From positions 6,753 to 70,752 of the forward strand of contig JBOFEG010000001.1 in assembly GCA_051647685.1 (NCBI GenBank): a stretch of 64,000 bases of DNA, given 5' to 3'. Positions 46,459 to 56,221 of the stretch are shown piece by piece. A program made the position numbers and the translations under genes. Source of the stretch: CALTSX01 sp051647685 (GTDB lineage: Bacteria; Chlamydiota; Chlamydiia; Chlamydiales; CALTSX01). Numbering within the stretch: the stretch's first letter is position 1; each line of letters starts with the position of its first letter. The notes below the pieces were generated by a model, which was given only the letters and a program-made list of their open reading frames with translations, had not been told where the DNA came from and ran no database searches.

Positions 46459-47433
46459 CTACGCTTTCTCAGCAGCTTTTAATTGATCAAGAATCTGGTT
46501 AATGTGGTTTGCAGATTGGAGCGTCTGGTTTCTTGCTTCTTCGCTTTGTCTTGCAGAACTTTCAATCTGTTCTCCTACTGATTTTGTAACTTGTGCTTTG
46601 CTGTCGTAATCTCCTTTAGCGACATGGGGTATACCACTGGATGTTTGCCCAACACCCTGCATAGCACTATTACTTAACTGTCCACGCTGTGTAGCTTTGT
46701 TCAATTCAGCGTTATGCTCTCCAGAAAGAGTTTCCATTTTCTTGTTTAAAGTCTTTTTTTCAGACCTTAGGGATCCATCTAGTTTTTTCACAGCGGGAGA
46801 ACTACGTTGAATTAATTGTATATTAGGTTCGTCTACTTCGCTCCACGCTTTATCAAACTTTGTTTTATCTAAATTTTCGACTGTCTTTTTCAACTCTTGC
46901 TTTGATACAACTTTTGGCATGTCGGCACTGTGCTTTACTTGGATTTGTTCATTTTTGGCTCTTAATTTCATAGGATCGAAATTTTCATCAGAACCACTAA
47001 CTTTTTGCTTTCCATTTTCAACTTCCAATTTCATTTCACTGCTTTTTAATTTCTGTATATTATTTTCTACTACAGAAAGTTTTTTGCTTACACCCTTCAT
47101 CTCTGTTTGAGTCTGTTTCAATGCTTTACTTCCAATTGCAGTAAATCCGACTGCGAAACCAGCTCCGACTAACGAACCTACTCCAGCTAGAATCATAGAA
47201 GTCGCTTGCATAATACTCGCATCCCTAACGTTTTCCCCCGATTTAAAAACCATATCTAGGCTGGTGTTTTTTTGCTGTGTAACTGTTTCGCTATACATCT
47301 TCATTACTTTGAGCAATAAATTTTGCAGAGTATAAAGAGCCATGGATAACAGAAGAGTACTTCCTCCGCTAAATTCGGGTTTAGTTTGATTAGCCATTAC
47401 GGTAGGACTGTGCATTGAAAGAGCAATTTTCAT
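46459..47433 (-). CDS. Possible type III secretion translocator-like or effector protein
   Basis: 324 residues without Sec signal. There are two hydrophobic segments, near residues 27-46 (LLLSMALYTLQNLLLKVMKM) and 74-103 with glycine zipper-like ILAGVGSLVGAGFAVGF. A long charged, Lys/Ser/Gln-rich region and a C-terminal amphipathic helix (SANHINQILDQLKAAEKA) follow. This plan resembles minor translocators such as CopD/YopD. No chaperone gene (LcrH-like) is adjacent, which weakens the case. An inclusion or secreted helical membrane protein is the alternative. Confidence 0.5.
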   Translation of the reverse strand: MKIALSMHSPTVMANQTKPEFSGGSTLLLSMALYTLQNLLLKVMKMYSETVTQQKNTSLDMVFKSGENVRDASIMQATSMILAGVGSLVGAGFAVGFTAIGSKALKQTQTEMKGVSKKLSVVENNIQKLKSSEMKLEVENGKQKVSGSDENFDPMKLRAKNEQIQVKHSADMPKVVSKQELKKTVENLDKTKFDKAWSEVDEPNIQLIQRSSPAVKKLDGSLRSEKKTLNKKMETLSGEHNAELNKATQRGQLSNSAMQGVGQTSSGIPHVAKGDYDSKAQVTKSVGEQIESSARQSEEARNQTLQSANHINQILDQLKAAEKA

Positions 47434-47591
47434 TTAATTTCCTTGTTGTGTTTTGTAAAATCTATTTAATTCTTAACTTAATTATAGCATATTTTTGAGA
47501 AAAAATCTATTTTACTTAAACGATATTATTAACTAGCGATAATTATCACTTATAGAGCCTAACAACAATTATGAGGTTTGTTTATCTAATC

Positions 47592-48677
47592 TTACAGAGA
47601 GCGATAAGCATTTACTATATTTTGCTTAATATCATCGTCTTTTGGATCTTCAGCAAATACAAAATGATAGGTTTTTCTTCGAATAGTTGATTTTTTCATA
47701 TTCTCCTGGAGCCTCAAAAAAATGAAAGGATAGGGATTTTTGAAGTATTGAGATGGTACTTCAATTCCACATTCAAAGAGAGTTTTGCTCTCAGGTGGGG
47801 GGTTAATTCTCGTATCAAAAAAGAACATAGGACGATTAAAAAAAAGAAAATCATATCCTACAGAAGAGAGATCACCGAGATAAATGTCTATGTATTCTAG
47901 CAGCGGATAGATTAAAGGATTATCAGTGATAAACTGTAGATTTTTTTTATTTTTATACTTTTCATAAATGTGCGTTACATAACCTAAATTGTGTGTAATT
48001 AAAAGAGGATGAATTTTTATAATCAGATAATCATTTGGTAATATATTTTCGATTAAAAACTTACAAATTGTAAAAAAAGATGTTGAATTTTCGGTATCTT
48101 GCCAAGAGGGTGCATACAGAAACGTATATCGTGTTGTTATAGGGATGGTTACAATCTTTTTCATTATACCAGTAAAGAAAGTTTCATATTTTTTATAAAA
48201 ACGTTTTCGAATATTTCCGATAGTGATAAGCGCCTGTAATTGCGAAGATAATCCCAGTTTTTCGATTCGTTGTCGCATTTGGTCGCCATAAACCAAAGAT
48301 AAATTATGAAAGGTAATCGGATTCATTTGAAAATCGATAAATCCTTTATCTGAATTCCCATGTGGGGAATAAAAAAAATGAATGTTTTTATCAAATAATA
48401 ACTTGCATGTAGATTGTAAAAACCGTGATTGATACTGTTCTGATACAAAAAAAAGATCAAAGTTAGAAATATAGGACAAACATTCTAGACTAGTTGTAAG
48501 AATAAGTTTGACAGGGGGATAGTATTGTTTAGCAAGGTTATAAACTTGTGCGCTATCTAGTATAAGAGGCATATCGAATAGATCACATAATGGGATTAAG
48601 TGATCTATTCGATAATCCATAACATCTTCTAGTTGGAGAGCAGCCATCCGTGGCTCATAGTGATTATAAGTACACAT
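47592..48677 (-). CDS. CDP-glycerol glycerophosphotransferase-like protein
   Basis: 361 residues resembling the GT-B fold of the CDP-glycerol:poly(glycerophosphate) glycerophosphotransferase family (TagF/TagB type): FFYSPHGNSDKG (HG motif), TFLYAPSWQD (APSWxD), IIKIHPLL (KxHP), and YIDIYLGDLSSVGYDFLF with the D-SSV nucleotide-binding pattern, then RPMFFFD. Classical members build teichoic acids, which chlamydiae lack, so the product is probably a surface or envelope glycerophosphate or another glycan. It is divergent from mutY with 11 bases between the starts. Confidence 0.7.
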   Translation of the reverse strand: MCTYNHYEPRMAALQLEDVMDYRIDHLIPLCDLFDMPLILDSAQVYNLAKQYYPPVKLILTTSLECLSYISNFDLFFVSEQYQSRFLQSTCKLLFDKNIHFFYSPHGNSDKGFIDFQMNPITFHNLSLVYGDQMRQRIEKLGLSSQLQALITIGNIRKRFYKKYETFFTGIMKKIVTIPITTRYTFLYAPSWQDTENSTSFFTICKFLIENILPNDYLIIKIHPLLITHNLGYVTHIYEKYKNKKNLQFITDNPLIYPLLEYIDIYLGDLSSVGYDFLFFNRPMFFFDTRINPPPESKTLFECGIEVPSQYFKNPYPFIFLRLQENMKKSTIRRKTYHFVFAEDPKDDDIKQNIVNAYRSL

Positions 48678-48688
48678 AAATCGAAAAT

Positions 48689-49744
48689 ATGGATAATCAG
48701 GAATTAATAAAATTAAAAAATTGGTTTTTACAAATAAAAAGAGTTCTGCCGTGGAGAGAGAATATTAATCCATATAAAGTATGGATTTCTGAAATCATGC
48801 TGCAACAAACTAGAGTATCTACTGTTATCTCTTATTTTGTGAGATGGATGGAAATGTTTCCCAATATAGAAATACTTGCCAGATCTCCTCTTGAAAAGAT
48901 AATCAAACTTTGGGAGGGACTAGGATATTATTCAAGAGCACGTTCTATTTATAAGACAGCACAAATTCTCACTTTGAAATATAAAGGTGTGTTTCCAAGA
49001 ACTATTCAAGAACTAGAAAAGCTACCGGGAATTGGATGCTATACTAGTAGAGCGTTGATGTGCTTTGCATTTAATATCCCTGTGGCTCCGGTAGATGGAA
49101 ATGTTAGTCGAGTATTATCTAGATTTTATTCCATACCACTCGATATTACAACTGCAGCGGGAAAAAAAGAGATACAAGGTTTAGCAGATCGATTAATAGT
49201 TGATGATGACAAGCCTCATATTGTAGGAGAAGCATTAATTGAACTCGGTGCACTAGTGTGCCAAAAAATACCTATATGTAATAAATGTCCTATACAATCT
49301 GGCTGTAATTCTTTAAGGCAAAATACAGTTTTCGATTTCCCTGTTAAAAAATTGAAAATACCTATTACTTCATTGGATCGGACGGTTTTTATCATCACCC
49401 ATGAGGAATCGATATTGGTACGAAAAGAAACAAGCAATAAGATCATGGCTGATTTATGGCAGTTTCCTTATATAGAAGGAATCGTAGAGAATGGGGAAGT
49501 AACAGAGATTGTTCAAAAACAATTTGATATGCATGTTATTTCGACATGCGCATTTGACCAAGAAATGCAATCGTTTACAAGATATCGCGTCTCTCTGTAT
49601 CCAATACGATGCACAGTAAAGAAAAAATGTCGTGTATCATTATATACTTGGGTTTTATTAAAGAATGTTCGGAAGCTTAGTTTTTGTTCTGGTCATCGAA
49701 GAGTTCTTGAGAAAATATTCTTTAATGAATTGGATAAAAATTGA
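48689..49744 (+). CDS. mutY: A/G-specific adenine glycosylase MutY
   Basis: Removes adenine mispaired with 8-oxoguanine. This 351-residue protein has WISEIMLQQTRVSTVISYF with the catalytic Glu, the HhH motif LEKLPGIGCYTSRALMCFAF (given as LPGIGCYTSRA), and PVDGNVSRVLSRF with the catalytic Asp. Four cysteines in CQKIPICNKCPIQSGC make the [4Fe-4S] site; the first spacing is C-x5-C, whereas E. coli has x6. The C-terminal Nudix-like oxoG-recognition domain is present (ADLWQFPYIEG). Confidence 0.92.
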   Translation: MDNQELIKLKNWFLQIKRVLPWRENINPYKVWISEIMLQQTRVSTVISYFVRWMEMFPNIEILARSPLEKIIKLWEGLGYYSRARSIYKTAQILTLKYKGVFPRTIQELEKLPGIGCYTSRALMCFAFNIPVAPVDGNVSRVLSRFYSIPLDITTAAGKKEIQGLADRLIVDDDKPHIVGEALIELGALVCQKIPICNKCPIQSGCNSLRQNTVFDFPVKKLKIPITSLDRTVFIITHEESILVRKETSNKIMADLWQFPYIEGIVENGEVTEIVQKQFDMHVISTCAFDQEMQSFTRYRVSLYPIRCTVKKKCRVSLYTWVLLKNVRKLSFCSGHRRVLEKIFFNELDKN

Positions 49745-49793
49745 GAAAAATATCAATTTTTTGCATAGTGTGCTTGGGTCATAGGAGGCTATT

Positions 49794-50450
49794 TTGATTA
49801 TATCAACAATACATAAAATCATTTATTTTTTTTTATCCTATAGAAAACATATTGGATATGTAATAGCAAGTGCCTGTCTCCTTTCGATAATTTATGTAAA
49901 GTATTACCAAAAAAAAGAATATAGCCCATACCATATGGCACATAGTTGTTATACAAAATGGATACAAAATAGAGAAGAATCGTCAATCCAACAATTACTT
50001 CCTCTTCTTAAAAAGTACCCCGAACTTGCTAAGAAATATGATGCAATGATTGCACAAACCTTGCTTTCCCAATATACAGCATTCGAAGCTGATCCTGTTC
50101 TACAGCGTTTAATTGTAAGAAATCAATCTGCGCTGCCAAATTACTATCAGTTGTCTTATGTTGCGCAGTGTATGCTTCGAAAAGATTTTTCTACAGCATT
50201 AGAGGTATCGCTTCAATTAAAGGAACAAGCAAAGCCTGATAGCTACTTATATGGACTAAATTTGATTCACATTGCTGGAATTTATAAAGCTATGGGAGCG
50301 ACGCAAGAAGAGAGAGATGCTTGGCTTTCTGTTTATAAATTTTTACAAGATGCAGATAATGATCCAAGGGGTGTCAAAAAAGAAATCAATAAATTATATA
50401 GCCAAGGAAATATTTCTTTTTGTGATTATTTGTCTACTCATTACCTTTAA
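49794..50450 (+). CDS. Membrane-anchored helical-repeat protein, unknown
   Basis: 218 residues. The TTG start is favoured by AGGAGG 7 bases upstream. One membrane helix (residues 18-35, HIGYVIASACLLSIIYVKYY) is followed by a helical, TPR-like region: SYVAQCMLRKDFSTALEVS, LYGLNLIHIAGIYKAMGA. It resembles YfgM-type ancillary proteins in plan, but I cannot confirm the family. It probably faces the periplasm as a scaffold. Confidence 0.6.
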   Translation: MIISTIHKIIYFFLSYRKHIGYVIASACLLSIIYVKYYQKKEYSPYHMAHSCYTKWIQNREESSIQQLLPLLKKYPELAKKYDAMIAQTLLSQYTAFEADPVLQRLIVRNQSALPNYYQLSYVAQCMLRKDFSTALEVSLQLKEQAKPDSYLYGLNLIHIAGIYKAMGATQEERDAWLSVYKFLQDADNDPRGVKKEINKLYSQGNISFCDYLSTHYL

Positions 50451-50460
50451 TCTAAATGAT

Positions 50461-50832
50461 CTAAGATATACTAGATTTAGAAACACAAGCCTTACCACCT
50501 AGCAAGCCAAGAAATCCAAATATAATGGGTGGTAGAAAGATAGCGATTACCCAGCCAACTCCAGCAAGCACAAGTTGTGTTACTCTCTCTTGCTTAAAAA
50601 CAAACTCTAATATTGAACTAAATAAACTACCCACTTTTTTGGGAAACCAAGTTCCAAATACTCCACCTATAGCAATAGCAAAGATACTCCAAGCTGTACC
50701 AAAGAATAAGAATGTAAAAATTGCAGAAAGAATGAAGGCAATAGAATAAAAGACTTCTAGCCGATTTTTTTTAGCAAAATTTTCTAATTCTTGTACACTG
50801 ACGCCCGATTTCCTTCCAGTCTCTTTTCCCAT
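50461..50832 (-). CDS. Small hypothetical membrane protein
   Basis: 123 residues with two or three hydrophobic segments: VFYSIAFILSAIFTFLFFG, IFAIAIGGVFGTWF and LAGVGWVIAIFLPPIIFGFLGLLGG. The N-terminus is short, cytoplasmic and charged. No family is recognised. It is convergent with the gene at 49794-50450, with 10 bases between the stops. It has a weak GGAGA before the ATG. Confidence 0.65.
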   Translation of the reverse strand: MGKETGRKSGVSVQELENFAKKNRLEVFYSIAFILSAIFTFLFFGTAWSIFAIAIGGVFGTWFPKKVGSLFSSILEFVFKQERVTQLVLAGVGWVIAIFLPPIIFGFLGLLGGKACVSKSSIS

Positions 50833-51038
50833 AATCTCTCCTTTTATACCAAGCCTTAATTCTTAAGTTATTTAGATATAAATTTTTTTGCAAATACTAA
50901 ATGGTTTTCTATTAAAAAGATTTCTTTGAAGTCTAATTTAGTATCTAGGACCCCCCATGGTCAAATGCTTGATTAAATACTTTATACCTTATTATGATGC
51001 ACATCATATTTATAACGCTGATAAGAAGGGATAATTTT

Positions 51039-52301
51039 TTGATTCGCCGGGAAATTCCATTAACAGTAGCTTATAAAGCAATACGATATTGTGGATATTT
51101 TCTCTGTGTAGTTTTTACTTATTTCTGTATTTTTATGCTATCTCGAAGACAGTTAAATCAAATAAGTCTTTGTGAGATACCTTCTTATACCAAGGATATT
51201 TATATAGAATGGGGAACTTCGCCAACTTTTTTCTCTGCACATAAACCGAATTATCCCATTCCTTTTAGTGAATTAGAAAAAGAAATTTTGTTCTTGGGAA
51301 CAACGATAAAACCAGAGCAAAAAATATTGCTTAGTACTAAGCAATCTGGCGTTAGGAAACTTATTGCTTCTGGGGAAAAAATTTATCTTATCTATAGAGA
51401 AGAAAAACTACATTTTTCTGAAATAAAAACTCCTCTTGCTATTTCTGTAACACTTCAAAATGATGCTTTGGTAGAAATAATCATATCATTTGATGCCGAG
51501 TTGTCTACTATATGCAATTTGGATAATACATATCGTTTCTTGAAGTCGAAAGAAAATCAATACACTATATCGAATAGTGATTCTCTTATTGATACGCCTA
51601 TGTTCCAAAGTCTACAAAAGGCAAAATGGTGGGGCATGGATTATTTATTGATAAGTAATCCAAGGAATGAGACTGCACACGAGCGTGGTAAACAGAGGTT
51701 ACAATTTACCTATGATGAATATGGAGAAATTGTACATCTAGATCTCGATGAATCTTTAGTTTGGAAAAAAAATGGTTGGCGATCTGCTACAATTAATGAC
51801 GAGAGTATCGATCCTGATTACGCTATTCGTATCAAAGAAATACATAGTGATAAATTAGAATTGACTTTATGGGATAGGAAAGGATTGCCTGTTCATACTT
51901 TTTTTCTTCCACTATACACTACATGCAATGAACTTCCGTCCATTGAAATTTTATCTAATATAAAAAAAAGAACTCGAACAGTTGCCTCTTTTTTACTTGG
52001 GAAAACTCGAGTTACTATGAAAAAAGGAGATCTCGCTATAGATACTCCATATGGTTGGAAAATTACAAACACGCAAGACGAAAAAAACGGTATATTTTCT
52101 CATCAAATTATCGGATCATTATTTGCTTTTGATGGGATGGAGACGCAAGGATCTAATATATATTTTATAGGTAGAATGCTTGATCCTATGAGGACTTGTT
52201 ATCAACCGATTAAAATTCCAATTCTTCAAAATAAGAGAAAAGAAAGAAAAAACCAAAATATACTTCCAGAAGTTCAGTTATTGTCGATAGGTGATGAATA
52301 A
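51039..52301 (+). CDS. Bitopic membrane protein preceding gspD, type II secretion-associated
   Basis: I choose a TTG start at 51039 because AAGGGA lies 9 bases upstream; an ATG 15 codons earlier lacks a ribosome site. About 420 residues: a membrane helix near the N-terminus (YCGYFLCVVFTYFCIFML), then a large periplasmic, beta-rich domain. It overlaps gspD by 11 bases, the position of CT573 in C. trachomatis, which also precedes gspD (CT572). Its place suggests a role in assembling or piloting the secretin (GspC-like role possible), but I see no GspC motif. Confidence 0.65.
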   Translation: MIRREIPLTVAYKAIRYCGYFLCVVFTYFCIFMLSRRQLNQISLCEIPSYTKDIYIEWGTSPTFFSAHKPNYPIPFSELEKEILFLGTTIKPEQKILLSTKQSGVRKLIASGEKIYLIYREEKLHFSEIKTPLAISVTLQNDALVEIIISFDAELSTICNLDNTYRFLKSKENQYTISNSDSLIDTPMFQSLQKAKWWGMDYLLISNPRNETAHERGKQRLQFTYDEYGEIVHLDLDESLVWKKNGWRSATINDESIDPDYAIRIKEIHSDKLELTLWDRKGLPVHTFFLPLYTTCNELPSIEILSNIKKRTRTVASFLLGKTRVTMKKGDLAIDTPYGWKITNTQDEKNGIFSHQIIGSLFAFDGMETQGSNIYFIGRMLDPMRTCYQPIKIPILQNKRKERKNQNILPEVQLLSIGDE

Positions 52302-54678
52302 AAAATTCACAACAGATAGAATAATTTTTTGTAAAACAGTGTATTGTATGAAGAGAAAAAATCTATATTATATCCCACCATTTCTATGGACTGTTTTTCT
52401 CATTGGTTCGATAGGATTTGCTCAAGAGGAATTATACCCAATAGTAGAGACGAGTCAGAATGCGGAAGCGCAGCAGAATGTGTTGATTTCTTATAATCAA
52501 CGCTTGCAACAACTTCGAAACTCTTTAAAAGATACGTATGCTGAGGTTATGCAACTGGAAAGTCAAAATAAATTGGATGGGCAATCTAGCCAAATTCTCT
52601 CTGCTGTAAATCAAATTCGATCCGATATTCAGAAACTCCAAGAACAATGGAAACAAGTCGTTTCTCAAAAGTATAACTCAGAGGAGGAACCTTATGGTTT
52701 GTGGGACCAAGAAGAAACAACTCTTTCAGAATTGGTAATGGAATATGGATCTACAGAATATTTATATGTAATTCCCCCTCAAATTGCTGCCATGAAAATG
52801 CATCTGCACTCCTTACTACCGATACCACAAGCCTCTTGGAGCGAACTACTAGAGGTAATTTTATTACAGAATGGAATTGGTATTAAGAATATTAATCCAT
52901 TAGTGCGCCAACTCTATTTTTTTAAACAAGATATTCTTGCAGTGGATTCTATTTGTAATAGACGAGAATCGATTGCATTGTTACCCCCACACTCTCGAGT
53001 TGCCTTCGTTTTGTCACCACGTGTAGAACAAATGAAAGTGATCAGTTATTTTTTTGAACGGTTTCGCGATCCTAAACTTACGTTTATCCACCAAGTAGGA
53101 ACAAAAATTGTATTGATTTCTACAAAGTCAGAGTTAATCAAATTACTCTCGTTATATGAATCTGTATGGGAAAAGGAACACGAAAAAACTACTCGTGTAC
53201 TTCCATTGAAAAAAATATCTTCTCTAGAAATGGAAAAGATATTGAAAGCTTTTTTCTGCGATGATCCATCACAAAATAGACTTGCTAGTTTAAAAGGTTC
53301 TGAATCGCTGCAAATTTTTGGTGTAAAAGATGAAAATATTATCGTACTTGTGGGGTCAAAACCACTAGTAGAAAAAGGTGAAGAAGTCATTACTGCGACA
53401 GAAGAGCAAATTCAAGATCCTAAAGAAATGACAGTATTTTGGTATATTTGTAAACACAGTACCCCAATAGAACTATCAGAAGCATTAGAAAAAGTTTATA
53501 ATTCTCTTCTTCATATTTCGCTCGATTGCGATGATAGTAAAGAACACAAAAAGGATAATATAGAAACAAAACCTTGCAATTATGACCCTCAGCCCCCTTC
53601 TCTTCCTATAAATACACCGCTTATTACACCTGGAACTATTTGTTCCCAAATAAAAAAATCAAACACTACTAATTTTATTCCCTATCCCACATCTGGCGCC
53701 ATTTTAATGGTAATACGGAAAGACACCTTGCCAAAAATTAAAGAATTATTGCGCAAAATGGATATCCCTAAACGTATGGTTGAAATTGAACTACTATTAT
53801 TCGAGAAAAAAATTCATCAACAGGATAGTTTTGGATTAAACGTTCTTAGACTTGGATCTTCTGCGGAATACAATAATAAAATGGGTGGTACATTTAATGA
53901 TCTTGAGGCAGCAGGAAGAGGAATCTTTCAATTCTTTATCAAAAAAACCCCTAATAAAAAATTGCCAGCCTTTGATATTTTTTATAATTTTTTAATGTCA
54001 CAAGAAGGAATGCAAGTAAATGCCTCTCCCTCTGTTACTACTATTAACCAGGTTCCTGCAACTATTTCTGTAGTAGAGGAAATGTCTATTAATAATGGGG
54101 CCGCTCCACTGGATACGAATAGCGGTATTGCTTTTGAAAAATCTTTTTCTAGGGCGCAATTTGGTATTACTATTGTAATTACTCCAACGATTCATGAACC
54201 TGATACGATTGATAATGAAATGCAACATTTTGTTACTTTAGATACAGATGTTATGTTCGATACACCTCACCACGGAGATAATATGGACAGGCCTCGAGTG
54301 AATCGACGTAAAATTAAAAATACGGTACGCGTTTCGAATGGCGAAACAATAATTTTAGGAGGACTCCGACGTAAATGTATGGACGATCGAACGGAGAGAA
54401 TACCCTTTTTAGGAGCTATTCCAGGATTTGGTAAATTATTTGGATTTACTCAATTGCGAGATGAGTTAACAGAAATGTTTATCTTTATTACCCCAAAAAT
54501 TATTTTCGATCCTAAAGAAAATATGACTCGTATTCGAGATGCACAACTCCGGTCTAGAGCCGGCGATTTGCCAGAATTCTTAGCACGCATCGAACAGGGC
54601 AAATCCTATCAAAGAAAAGGAATGTTTGAAAGAAGTTGGAAGTTATTATTTGGTAGTGCAGATGCATGCAGCAATTGA
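52291..54678 (+). CDS. gspD: Type II secretion system secretin GspD
   Basis: The 795-residue outer membrane channel of type II secretion. A start at the ATG 11 bases before the upstream stop includes a leader; MKRKNLYYIPPFLWTVFLIG a few codons later is the likely true signal peptide start. Coiled-coil periplasmic segment, N-domains with RVLPLKKISSLEMEKILKAF, then the secretin core: MVEIELLLFEKKI, QVNASPSVTTINQVPATISV, GITIVITPTI, and VSNGETIILGGLRR followed by IPFLGAIPGFGKLFG. It ends shortly after the core. It is part of the gspD-E-F-G-H operon. Confidence 0.93.
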   Translation: MMNKKFTTDRIIFCKTVYCMKRKNLYYIPPFLWTVFLIGSIGFAQEELYPIVETSQNAEAQQNVLISYNQRLQQLRNSLKDTYAEVMQLESQNKLDGQSSQILSAVNQIRSDIQKLQEQWKQVVSQKYNSEEEPYGLWDQEETTLSELVMEYGSTEYLYVIPPQIAAMKMHLHSLLPIPQASWSELLEVILLQNGIGIKNINPLVRQLYFFKQDILAVDSICNRRESIALLPPHSRVAFVLSPRVEQMKVISYFFERFRDPKLTFIHQVGTKIVLISTKSELIKLLSLYESVWEKEHEKTTRVLPLKKISSLEMEKILKAFFCDDPSQNRLASLKGSESLQIFGVKDENIIVLVGSKPLVEKGEEVITATEEQIQDPKEMTVFWYICKHSTPIELSEALEKVYNSLLHISLDCDDSKEHKKDNIETKPCNYDPQPPSLPINTPLITPGTICSQIKKSNTTNFIPYPTSGAILMVIRKDTLPKIKELLRKMDIPKRMVEIELLLFEKKIHQQDSFGLNVLRLGSSAEYNNKMGGTFNDLEAAGRGIFQFFIKKTPNKKLPAFDIFYNFLMSQEGMQVNASPSVTTINQVPATISVVEEMSINNGAAPLDTNSGIAFEKSFSRAQFGITIVITPTIHEPDTIDNEMQHFVTLDTDVMFDTPHHGDNMDRPRVNRRKIKNTVRVSNGETIILGGLRRKCMDDRTERIPFLGAIPGFGKLFGFTQLRDELTEMFIFITPKIIFDPKENMTRIRDAQLRSRAGDLPEFLARIEQGKSYQRKGMFERSWKLLFGSADACSN

Positions 54679-56212
54679 TAAACGACAGCTCGCCGAGCGA
54701 TTTGGCATTCCAATCATTGAAGATATCTTGAACTATCCCTTTATAAAAGATCGAACACATATCCTTCCTTATTCTTTTGTTAAATTGCGGATGGTACTAC
54801 CACTCGAAAAAGTAGATGGGATTTTACATATTGCTATATCTGATCCTATAGATCTAGAGACCATACAGGAAATTTCTTTTATGCTTGGCCTATCTGTGAA
54901 GGAGTTTTTTGTAGAACCATTTCAATTGCAAAAAGCGATTGAACACTGTTATCGACAAAGAGATTCTGAGACAAGTGAATATCTAGAAGAATTATCTAGT
55001 GATGATCGATTCAATGATCAAATGGAATACGATTTGCTGGATACAAGCAATCTCTCTCCAATCATTCGATTATTAAATATGATCCTTATGGAGGCTATCC
55101 AACAACGAGCGTCCGATATACATTTTGAACCGAGAGAAGAGGGATTAATTGTACGGTATCGCATAGATGGAGTTTTGCAAAAGAGGCATACGCCATCGAG
55201 AGAATATCAAAAACAATTACTCGCTCGTTTAAAAGTAATGGCGAAACTCGATATAGCTGAACAACGACTTCCGCAAGATGGAAGAATTAAATTGCGTTTT
55301 GGAGATCAGGAAATTGACTTTCGGGTAAGTACTATTCCCGTTATAAATGGTGAAAGAATTGTCCTCAGAATTTTAGATAAATCAAATGTAATAGTCGGGC
55401 TTCATCATATAGGAATGAGTTCTCCACTACTCGATTCTTTTCGCAAGGTAATTAAACATACGCAAGGCATTATTTTAGTAACTGGGCCGACTGGAAGTGG
55501 TAAAACCACTACTTTGTATAGTACAATTTCAGAAATAAATAGCGAAGATTTCAATATAATAACCATTGAAGACCCAGTTGAATATAAGTTATCAGGAATA
55601 GCGCAAATTAGCATTAACCCTAAAATTTCTTTTACTTTTGCAAAGGGTTTGCGTCATATTCTTCGACAAGATCCAGATATTATTATGATTGGCGAAATTC
55701 GCGATAAAGAAACCGCTGATATTGCGATTCAAGCTTCATTAACGGGCCATTTAGTATTATCCACACTACATACAAACAATGCCGCTTCTGCTTTAACTCG
55801 GCTGGTGGATATGGGGATTGAACCATATCTTCTGTCATCCTCTGTAATTGGTATTGTTGCGCAGCGACTCGTCAGGAAAATTTGTATACATTGTCGCAAA
55901 GAATATTTTCCATCTAAAGAGGAGTGTTTAGAGCTTGGATGCCATTTCAAGGAAGATATGGTATTCTATAAAGGAGATGGCTGTGCAAATTGTTTTTATC
56001 TAGGATATCACGGCCGAATTGGAATCTATGAATTTCTTTTAATTACTAATTCTATCCAACAACAATTGACAAAAAATGCAGATGCTACTGCGCTGCAAAA
56101 GCTCGCTGAAAAGCAGGGGATGGAATCGCTACGTGGATCAGGTATTGAATTAGTAGTGCGGGGCCTTACTTCCGTTGCAGAAGTATTGCGAGTTACTAGA
56201 ACTTTTGAATAA
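54626..56212 (+). CDS. gspE: Type II secretion ATPase GspE
   Basis: Cytoplasmic hexameric ATPase powering pseudopilus assembly, 528 residues. It has the N1 domain (AERFGIPIIEDI), RASDIHFEPREEGLIVRYRI (Asp-rich region), Walker A TGPTGSGKTTTLYS, IITIEDPVEYKL (Asp box), ILRQDPDIIMIGEIRD (Walker B), TGHLVLSTLHTNNA (His box), and a zinc tetracysteine CIHC...GCANC. The start is uncertain: a TTG at 54626 has AAAGGA upstream, while the ATG at 54662 (MHAAIDKRQ) has none. Either overlaps gspD. Confidence 0.95.
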   Translation: MKEVGSYYLVVQMHAAIDKRQLAERFGIPIIEDILNYPFIKDRTHILPYSFVKLRMVLPLEKVDGILHIAISDPIDLETIQEISFMLGLSVKEFFVEPFQLQKAIEHCYRQRDSETSEYLEELSSDDRFNDQMEYDLLDTSNLSPIIRLLNMILMEAIQQRASDIHFEPREEGLIVRYRIDGVLQKRHTPSREYQKQLLARLKVMAKLDIAEQRLPQDGRIKLRFGDQEIDFRVSTIPVINGERIVLRILDKSNVIVGLHHIGMSSPLLDSFRKVIKHTQGIILVTGPTGSGKTTTLYSTISEINSEDFNIITIEDPVEYKLSGIAQISINPKISFTFAKGLRHILRQDPDIIMIGEIRDKETADIAIQASLTGHLVLSTLHTNNAASALTRLVDMGIEPYLLSSSVIGIVAQRLVRKICIHCRKEYFPSKEECLELGCHFKEDMVFYKGDGCANCFYLGYHGRIGIYEFLLITNSIQQQLTKNADATALQKLAEKQGMESLRGSGIELVVRGLTSVAEVLRVTRTFE

Positions 56213-56221
56213 GAAAATCGT

